Shown one piece after another: positions 39,262 to 44,330 of a stretch of DNA of 44,330 nucleotides. Position 1 is the stretch's first letter. Each line of letters opens with the position of its first letter. Below the pieces are notes generated by a model. The model saw nothing but the letters and a program-made list of their open reading frames with translations. It did no database searches and was not told the DNA's origin. This DNA comes from an uncultured Faecalibacterium sp. GTDB lineage: Bacteria > Bacillota > Clostridia > Oscillospirales > Ruminococcaceae. The DNA is taken from positions 1 through 44,330 of the forward strand of contig CAKTEF010000014.1 of NCBI GenBank assembly GCA_934547065.1, given 5' to 3'. A program made the translations under genes and the position numbers.

Positions 39262-39648
39262 ATGTTGACTGTTGGGCTTCATGGCGAGCAAAGCCAGCTC
39301 GTGACGAATGAAAACACCGCAAAGACCATGGGCAGCGGCACGCTGGACGTGTTTGCCACCCCGGCCCTGGTGGCCCTGGCCGAAAAGACCTGCTGGATGA
39401 GCGTGGCACCGGAGCTGGACGAAGGCTGCGGCACCGTGGGCACCCGGCTGGAGCTGGATCACAGCGCCCCCACCCCCGTGGGCATGACTGTGACCTGCGA
39501 GAGCGAGCTGACCGCAGTTGAGGGCCGCAAGCTGGTGTTCAAGGTCTCCCTGCACGATGAAAAGGGCCCGGTGGGCGGCGGCATCCACGAGCGCTTCATC
39601 ATCAACAACGCCAAGTTCGCCGCCAAAGCCGAGAGCAAAAAGGCTTAA
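39262..39648 (+). CDS. Hotdog-fold thioesterase, FlK (fluoroacetyl-CoA thioesterase)-like
   Basis: 128 residues. T33 in VFATPALVALAE, E41, and H67 in LELDHSAPTPVG have exactly the spacing of the FlK triad (T42, E50, H76). The LEL.H.APTPVGMTVTCE stretch is the family core. FlK itself cleaves fluoroacetyl-CoA; relatives in anaerobes are thought to hydrolyse short acyl-CoA, and the real substrate is unknown. AAAGGAAG precedes the ATG. It converges with the small gene at 39645, and the two overlap by four bases. Confidence 0.85.
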   Translation: MLTVGLHGEQSQLVTNENTAKTMGSGTLDVFATPALVALAEKTCWMSVAPELDEGCGTVGTRLELDHSAPTPVGMTVTCESELTAVEGRKLVFKVSLHDEKGPVGGGIHERFIINNAKFAAKAESKKA

Positions 39649-39884
39649 CCCGTTGGAGCCGTTCCGTCCGCATTCCCGGCGCTGCCCGCGTCCTGAGAGG
39701 GAGTTCCGGCAGGGGGCGGGGGAGCGGGGCGCTCTGCGGCCTGCGGTTTCGGACCAAGGCGCAGTGCAGGCGGCTGGGCTTCCATGACCTGCTGCTCGGC
39801 TCTGCGCTGGGCCTCGTGCAGCAGGCGGGCCGCCTGCTCGCTGGCACGGAACAGTTCAAAATACAGCGCTTTATAATCCGGCAC
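39645..39884 (-). CDS. Small hypothetical protein with acidic/Pro-rich tail
   Basis: 79 residues from a GTG start with GGGGG about eight bases upstream. The N-terminus PDYKALYFELFRASEQAARLLHEAQRRAEQQVME is one helix-rich domain of a kind common in clostridia as short uncharacterised proteins (pattern DYKxLYFxLF...A...AQxxAEE). The last 40 residues are Pro/Ala-rich and variable. Function unknown. It is divergent from the NhaC gene and overlaps the end of the thioesterase gene. Confidence 0.65.
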   Translation of the reverse strand: MPDYKALYFELFRASEQAARLLHEAQRRAEQQVMEAQPPALRLGPKPQAAERPAPPPPAGTPSQDAGSAGNADGTAPTG

Positions 39885-39962
39885 AGCCCATCCCCCTTTC
39901 CGGAAAGCATCTGGGGATAGTCTGCCCCGCGCCGGAGCAAAAAATCAAAAGAGGAATCATTT

Positions 39963-41630
39963 ATGAAAAAAGTCAACCTTTCATGGGCGGGCGCACTGTT
40001 CGTGTTCGCCCTGCTGCTGTGGTGTACCGCAGCCACCCCCGGCAAGATCGCCGATCCCTCCACCTACACCTGTGCCGTGTACAGCACGGCGCTTTCGCTG
40101 CTGCCTCCGGTGGTGGCCATCGTGCTGGCGCTGAACACCAAAGAGGTCTACACCTCACTGCTGGTGGGCATTGCCACCGGTGCCCTGCTTTACGCCAACG
40201 GCAACCTGGAACTGGCCCTGAACACCCTGTTCTTCCACGAGGACGGCGGCATGATCTCCAAGCTGTCTGACAGCAGCAACGTGGGCATCCTGGTGTTCCT
40301 GGTCATGCTGGGCATCCTGGTGGCCCTGATGAACAAGGCCGGCGGAAGCGCCGCCTTTGGCCGCTGGGCTTCCACCCACATCCACACCCGCGCCGGGGCC
40401 CAGTTTGCCACCCTGGTTCTGGGCGTGCTGATCTTTGTGGACGACTACTTCAACTGCCTGACCGTCGGCTCGGTCATGCGCCCCGTGACCGACCGCCAGA
40501 ACGTCTCCCGTGCAAAGCTGGCCTACCTGATCGACGCAACCGCCGCTCCGGTGTGCATCATTGCGCCCGTTTCCAGCTGGGCCGCCGCCGTGACTTCCAG
40601 CGTGCCGGAAGGCTCCGGCATCAACGGCTTTACCATGTTCCTGCGCACCATTCCGTATAACTATTACGCTCTGCTCACCATCGTCATGAGCCTGTTCCTC
40701 ATCTTTACGGGCACCGACTTCGGCACCATGAAGCTGAACGAGGACAACGCGAAAAACGGCGACCTGTTCACCACCGACGACCGCCCCTACGGCGATGATC
40801 TGGACAGCACAGACGACACCCACGGCCATGTCATCGACCTGGTGGCTCCGGTGCTGGTGTTGATCGCGGCCTGCATCTTTGGCCTGATCTACACCGGCGG
40901 CTTCTTCGACGGCGTGGACTTCATCACCGCGTTCTCCGATTGCAACGCCTCCGCCGGTCTGGTTCTGGGCAGCAGCATCGCCCTGCTGTTCACCTTTGTG
41001 TTCTACCGGGTGCGCAATGTGATGACGTTCCAGGACTTTGCCGCCTGCATCCCGGAGGGCTTCAAAGCCATGGTCAGCCCCATGCTCATCCTCTCGCTGG
41101 CCTGGACGCTGTCCGGCATGACCAACATCCTGGGTGCCAAGTATTACGTCGCCAACCTGCTCAGCGGCTCGGCTGCGGCGCTGCAGTACCTGCTGCCGTT
41201 CATCATCTTCCTGGTGGCGGTGTTCCTGGCCTTTGCCACCGGCACTTCCTGGGGCACGTTCTCCATTCTGATCCCCATTGTCTGCCATGCGTTCCCGCAG
41301 GGCGAGATGCTGGTGGTCTCCATTGCCGCCTGCCTGTCCGGCGCGGTCTGCGGCGATCACTGCTCGCCGATCTCGGACACCACCATCATGGCCTCGGCCG
41401 GTGCCCACTGCAGCCATGTCAACCACGTTTCCACCCAGCTGCCCTATGCCATCACGGTGGCTTCCGTCTCGGCCGTGTGCTACATCATCACCGGCCTGAG
41501 CCAGATGTTCCTGGGCACACACGCCAGCCTGTGGACCTCGCTGGTGCTGCTGGCCGCTGCCATTGTGCTGGAACTGGTGGTGCTCAACGTCCTGCGCCTG
41601 CGTATGGGTGGCAAAAAGAGCGCCCGGTAA
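39963..41630 (+). CDS. NhaC-family Na+/H+ (or organic anion) antiporter
   Basis: 555 residues with about twelve membrane segments. Family landmarks are ILVFLVMLGILVALMNKAGGSAAFGRW, LIFVDDYFNCLTVGSVMRPVTD, LAYLIDATAAPVCIIAPVSSWAA, FATGTSWGTFSILIPI and SGAVCGDHCSPISDTTIMASAGAHCSHVNHV. These place it in the NhaC superfamily, probably a sodium/proton or sodium/metabolite exchanger. A hydrophilic loop of about 50 residues (DDRPYGDDLDSTDDTHGH) lies in the middle. AGAGGA precedes the ATG. The MarR regulator gene follows by 88 bases with its own promoter. Confidence 0.9.
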   Translation: MKKVNLSWAGALFVFALLLWCTAATPGKIADPSTYTCAVYSTALSLLPPVVAIVLALNTKEVYTSLLVGIATGALLYANGNLELALNTLFFHEDGGMISKLSDSSNVGILVFLVMLGILVALMNKAGGSAAFGRWASTHIHTRAGAQFATLVLGVLIFVDDYFNCLTVGSVMRPVTDRQNVSRAKLAYLIDATAAPVCIIAPVSSWAAAVTSSVPEGSGINGFTMFLRTIPYNYYALLTIVMSLFLIFTGTDFGTMKLNEDNAKNGDLFTTDDRPYGDDLDSTDDTHGHVIDLVAPVLVLIAACIFGLIYTGGFFDGVDFITAFSDCNASAGLVLGSSIALLFTFVFYRVRNVMTFQDFAACIPEGFKAMVSPMLILSLAWTLSGMTNILGAKYYVANLLSGSAAALQYLLPFIIFLVAVFLAFATGTSWGTFSILIPIVCHAFPQGEMLVVSIAACLSGAVCGDHCSPISDTTIMASAGAHCSHVNHVSTQLPYAITVASVSAVCYIITGLSQMFLGTHASLWTSLVLLAAAIVLELVVLNVLRLRMGGKKSAR

Positions 41631-41718
41631 AAAGCAAAGTGGTTTTGTGAAATTCTGCTTTCCGTCCGGCTCAAAACATGGTATACTAAAAGAAATTGAG
41701 TTATCGGAGGAACGCACC

Positions 41719-42186
41719 ATGCTCGAAAAAGCATTCAGTGATGTTTATACCAAGTTCAAGCTCCATTTTTACCAGAATGTGTTCCAGCGTTTTGCCACCC
41801 GCGAGGCCACGCTGACCACCGTGGAGTCGTTTTGCATGGAGGGCATCATGGCCATGGGGGAGCCCACCATTGCGGAGTTTTCCCGGATGATGCAGATCTC
41901 CACCCCCAACGCGGCCTATAAGATCGGCAGCCTGGTCCGGAAAGGCTATGTGGAAAAGATCCAGTCCACCACCGACCGGCGGGAATACCACCTGCGCCCC
42001 ACCCAGAAATACATCAACTACTACAACATCAGCTACTCCTACCTGAGCACCGTGGTCCGGCGGGTACACGAACGTTTCCCGCAGGAAGATGTGGAGAAGC
42101 TGGAACAGATGCTGACCATCATCAGCGACGAGCTGATGCCGGAGCTGGATCTGACCTCCAAGTCCGCTGTGCCGGACGACCAGTAA
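41719..42186 (+). CDS. MarR-family transcriptional regulator
   Basis: 155 residues. The winged helix is PTIAEFSRMMQISTPNAAYKIGSLVRKGYVEKIQSTTDRREYHLRPTQKY, with the D-R-R-E-x-x-L wing typical of MarR. N- and C-terminal helices for dimerisation flank it. CGGAGGA precedes the ATG. An extended -10 (TGGTATACT, TATACT 41682-41687) lies just upstream. Target may be the adjacent NhaC gene or a remote gene; nothing in the sequence decides this. Confidence 0.88.
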   Translation: MLEKAFSDVYTKFKLHFYQNVFQRFATREATLTTVESFCMEGIMAMGEPTIAEFSRMMQISTPNAAYKIGSLVRKGYVEKIQSTTDRREYHLRPTQKYINYYNISYSYLSTVVRRVHERFPQEDVEKLEQMLTIISDELMPELDLTSKSAVPDDQ

Positions 42187-42208
42187 GCGCCCCCTTGCCC
42201 CAAACGAA

Positions 42209-42236
42209 CAAAGCCCCGCCGGACGGCGGGGCTTTG
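42209..42236. terminator. Terminator between MarR and nagA genes
   Basis: Perfect 12-base arms (CAAAGCCCCGCC/GGCGGGGCTTTG) with a GGAC loop followed by TTTTTT. Confidence 0.9.
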
Positions 42237-42271
42237 TTTTTTGCGTTTTATGGGCAGCCGGGGCTGTCGGT

Positions 42272-43399
42272 TCAGACGATGCGGATGCCTTTCTGGTAGA
42301 CGGCCTGGATGTTCAGCTCCTTGTCGGCCAGGATGACGTTGCCGTAGCGGCCTGCGGCCAGGCTGCCGTAATCGGCATCGATCCCAATGCTGCGGGCCGG
42401 ATTCTCGCTGGCGGCACGCACGGCGCTTTCCAGCGGCACGTTCATCACCAGCACTGCACGCTTCATGCAGTCGTACAGGCAGGTGTTGCTGCCTGCAATG
42501 GTATCCATGTGTTCCGTCAGGGTCGCCAGCGGGCCGCGCACCGTGATGGCCTGTCCGCCCAGGCTGTACTGACCATCCGGCAAACCGCAGGACATGGCGC
42601 TGTCTGCGATCAGGCACACCTTGTCATCCCCAAAGGTGTTGAACGTGAACCGCACCATGGCCGGGTGGATGTGTACATTGTCCGAGATCAGCTCCACCTC
42701 TGCGCCATGTTCCAGCGCGGCAATGATGGGGCCGGGAGTACGGTGGGCAATCCCGGGCATGGCATTGTACAGGTGGGTCATGTGGGTGGCACCGGCCTCA
42801 AATGCCTTGACGGCGGTATCGTAATCCGTGCAGGTGTGGGCAATGGAGATGCGCACCTCGTTGTGGCACGCCTTGATAAAATCCAGGTTGCCGGGTTCTT
42901 CCGGAGCCACATCCACCAGCTTGATCAGGCCGCCCGCCCGTTTCTGCAGGCGGCGGAACATCCCGATGTCTGCGCCCTGCACATACTCCGGGTTCTGGGC
43001 ACCCACCTTTTTCGGGCTGATGTACGGGCCTTCCATGTTGATGCCCACCAGGTCGGCTCCTTTGCCGTTCTTGTGGGCAGCGGCTGCATCCATCACTTTG
43101 CCCAGGATCTCCTCCGGGTAGGTCATGGTTGCGGGGCAGATGGCCAGCACGCCCTTACCAGCCTCAAAATCGGCCAGTGTCTGGATGGCTTCCTCGGTGC
43201 CATCGCAGAAATCCTTGCCCATCGCACCGTGGAAGTGGATATCCACCAGGCCCGGCAGGGCATAGGCCCCTTTTGCATCTACGATCTCCTCGCCTTCTTC
43301 GGGTGCGGCAAAGGGCACGATCCGTCCATCGCGGATGATGATGCTGCCCATTTCAAACGTATGGCGGGGGGTATAAACGTTCGCATTCTGAATGATCAT
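42272..43399 (-). CDS. nagA: N-acetylglucosamine-6-phosphate deacetylase
   Basis: A 375-residue amidohydrolase-fold enzyme. H55-x-H57 in LVDIHFHG, metal ligand E123 in NMEGPYISPKKVGA, H188 in IAHTCTDY, H209 in THMTHLYNAMPG and catalytic D266 in LIADSAMSCG are all intact. It deacetylates GlcNAc-6-phosphate, the product of the PTS permease encoded upstream, giving glucosamine-6-phosphate for NagB. There is no own strong ribosome site close to ATG 43399 (GGAGG is 13 bases away); its start overlaps the stop of the 19-codon nagB remnant frame (ATGA), so it is probably translated by coupling. Confidence 0.95.
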   Translation of the reverse strand: MIIQNANVYTPRHTFEMGSIIIRDGRIVPFAAPEEGEEIVDAKGAYALPGLVDIHFHGAMGKDFCDGTEEAIQTLADFEAGKGVLAICPATMTYPEEILGKVMDAAAAHKNGKGADLVGINMEGPYISPKKVGAQNPEYVQGADIGMFRRLQKRAGGLIKLVDVAPEEPGNLDFIKACHNEVRISIAHTCTDYDTAVKAFEAGATHMTHLYNAMPGIAHRTPGPIIAALEHGAEVELISDNVHIHPAMVRFTFNTFGDDKVCLIADSAMSCGLPDGQYSLGGQAITVRGPLATLTEHMDTIAGSNTCLYDCMKRAVLVMNVPLESAVRAASENPARSIGIDADYGSLAAGRYGNVILADKELNIQAVYQKGIRIV

Positions 43400-43455
43400 A
43401 ACAGGCTCAGCGCCTCCTTATCAATTGCCAGGATCCGATCGGAGCACACCTGCAT
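43396..43455 (-). pseudogene. nagB C-terminal remnant acting as 19-codon leader frame for nagA
   Basis: The frame reads MQVCSDRILAIDKEALSLL and then TGA. Eleven of its 19 residues match the last 19 of the intact NagB (LQMHPDCILVADEEALSLL), including the terminal EALSLL. The rest of nagB is gone. AGGAGG lies eight bases before the ATG, and its TGA overlaps the nagA ATG. It is thus a relic of an older nagB-nagA operon that still has the features of a translated leader. Whether the peptide itself does anything is unknown. Confidence 0.75.
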
Positions 43456-43488
43456 CCGGCGCACCTCCTGATCGCTTGTTACAGAATC

Positions 43489-43513
43489 AGTATAGCACAA
43501 CTTTTGTTGTCAA
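43489..43513 (-). promoter_or_regulatory. nagA promoter with inverted repeat
   Basis: Minus-strand extended -10 TGCTATACT (TATACT 43489-43494), with TTGACA (43508-43513) only 13 bases away. ACAAC-TTTT-GTTGT (43497-43510) between them is a perfect inverted repeat, a likely operator for an amino-sugar regulator. Confidence 0.6.
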
Positions 43514-43537
43514 AAAACACTTTTTTCAGGAACAAAG

Positions 43538-43585
43538 AAAAGGCCGCCGGAGCGGGGCATGAACGCCCGCCCACGGCGGCCTTTT
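43538..43585 (-). terminator. Terminator after the PTS gene
   Basis: Twelve-base perfect arms (43538-43549 and 43574-43585) around a 24-base loop, with T-rich ends on both strands. It separates the PTS gene from nagA transcription. Confidence 0.85.
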
Positions 43586-43640
43586 TGAACCAAATGCGGA
43601 ATCAACCTGTCTTCCGCAGGGTATTATTGCAGGGGAGCGA

Positions 43641-44330
43641 TCAGAGCATCTTCTTCAGCTCGTCGTAAACGAACTGGACCTTGGTGCCGATAATGACCTG
43701 GCAAGCGTTCTTGCTGGGGCGGATCACACCGGCAGCACCAGCGGCCTTGACAGCCTTCTCGTCCACCTTAGCGTTGTCCAGGACCTCGAAGCGCAGACGG
43801 GTTGCACAGTAGCCAACGTCCTTCACGTTCTCCTTGCCGCCGACAGCAGCCAGAACAGCGGAAGCAACTTCGGTGTAGTTGTTGTTTGCCAGAACGACCT
43901 TCTTCTCAGCTTCCTCGTCGTCATCCTCACGGCCGGGGGTCTTCAGGTCGAACTTGGTGATAGCGAAGTAGAACACGAAGTAGAACACCAGGAATGCTGC
44001 GATGCCCAGAGGAATGATCATCCAAGTCTTAGCAGCTGCGGGCAGAGAAGCGGAGAACACCAGGTCGGTAGCGCCTGCGGAGAAGCAGAAGCCAGCACGG
44101 AAACCGGAGTAGTAGGTGATGATGGTGAAGATGCCGTACAGAGCGGAGTACACAACGTACAGCGGGAAGCACAGGAACATGAAGCCGAACTCGAAGGGCT
44201 CGGTAACGCCGCAGACGAATGCGCAGATTGCAGCGGACAGAACCAGACCGATGGCGGCCTTCTTGTTCTTAGCGGTCTTGACCATAGCCAGAGCAGCGCC
44301 CAGGATACCGAACATCATGCAGGGGAAGAA
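43641..44330 (-). CDS. PTS N-acetylglucosamine/glucose-type EIICB (partial, 5' end outside window)
   Basis: The frame is open to the right edge, where it reads FFPCMMFGILGAALAM, an EIIC segment. Further on are ICAFVCGVTEPFEFGFMFL (the G-V-T-E-P-x-E-F substrate motif of GlcNAc/glucose EIIC), then membrane segments, a charged linker (GREDDDEEAEKK) and a C-terminal EIIB domain with the phosphocysteine motif VGYCATRLRFEV. It imports and phosphorylates a sugar, most likely GlcNAc given nagA next door. Codon use is strongly biased to GCT, GTT and AAC, as in highly expressed genes. No EIIA domain follows the EIIB domain. Confidence 0.92.
   Translation of the reverse strand, partial: FFPCMMFGILGAALAMVKTAKNKKAAIGLVLSAAICAFVCGVTEPFEFGFMFLCFPLYVVYSALYGIFTIITYYSGFRAGFCFSAGATDLVFSASLPAAAKTWMIIPLGIAAFLVFYFVFYFAITKFDLKTPGREDDDEEAEKKVVLANNNYTEVASAVLAAVGGKENVKDVGYCATRLRFEVLDNAKVDEKAVKAAGAAGVIRPSKNACQVIIGTKVQFVYDELKKML

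Overview
The window looks like chromosome of a GC-rich gut Firmicute of the Ruminococcaceae/Oscillospiraceae, most probably Faecalibacterium (F. prausnitzii or a close relative). This rests on gene content and style: split transketolase, prmA-rsmE order, an ECF S component, CobW/YcgQ-type proteins, a NagE-type PTS, intergenic GCTCCCC-type repeats and strong AGGAGG ribosome sites. The species is inferred, not proven. Most of the window is ordinary chromosome, with genes on both strands and compact intrinsic terminators between most convergent units.

Layout. 1-1059: split transketolase. 1269-1992: ECF S component behind a structured, terminator-bearing leader. 2016-3106: an AT-rich island holding an Abi_2 (AbiD/AbiF-type) HEPN protein and, immediately downstream with its own promoter, a predicted ~60-nt two-hairpin RNA. 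3178-7233: Ser/Thr symporter and a dipeptidase/dipeptide-epimerase operon for murein peptides. 7383-8439: GNAT and AraC-type regulator. 8686-13089: pstS-pstC-pstA-pstB-phoU, with a 200-bp palindromic element between pstS and pstC. 13398-15328: three paralogous small lipoproteins with Tat-type signals. 15538-19076: GNAT, nagB, prmA, rsmE. 19134-22453: RelE-type toxin-antitoxin pair, a degenerate PTS enzyme I homologue and a patatin lipase. 22591-26988: HAD phosphatase, LytTR regulator, glycosyltransferase, Xaa-Pro aminopeptidase. 27275-30070: two CobW-type GTPases, one with a long His/Cys-rich insert, and a small anchored protein. 30141-35205: thioredoxin-reductase-like flavoprotein, asparaginase, AzlCD, and a DUF5058 two-gene membrane system. 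35352-38133: zinc-type SmtB/CzrA regulator, HMA protein and P1B ATPase. 38349-42186: YwaF-type membrane protein, FlK-like thioesterase, NhaC antiporter and MarR regulator. 42272-44330: nagA and a GlcNAc-type PTS EIICB (cut by the window edge).

Themes. The PTS permease, nagA and the distant nagB form an N-acetylglucosamine pathway; the dipeptidase and epimerase handle the peptide part of murein. A 19-codon open frame that is clearly the C-terminal end of a second, deleted nagB still sits, with a good ribosome site, directly upstream of and overlapping nagA. Metal homeostasis is represented by the CobW pair and the SmtB/ATPase cluster.

The best candidate for an unusual system is the Abi_2 HEPN gene plus small RNA at 2016-3106. 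It matches the layout of RNA-antitoxin-controlled Abi (AbiF) modules that have been proposed as relatives of the Cas13 ancestor. No CRISPR array, tRNA, rRNA or prophage was seen.
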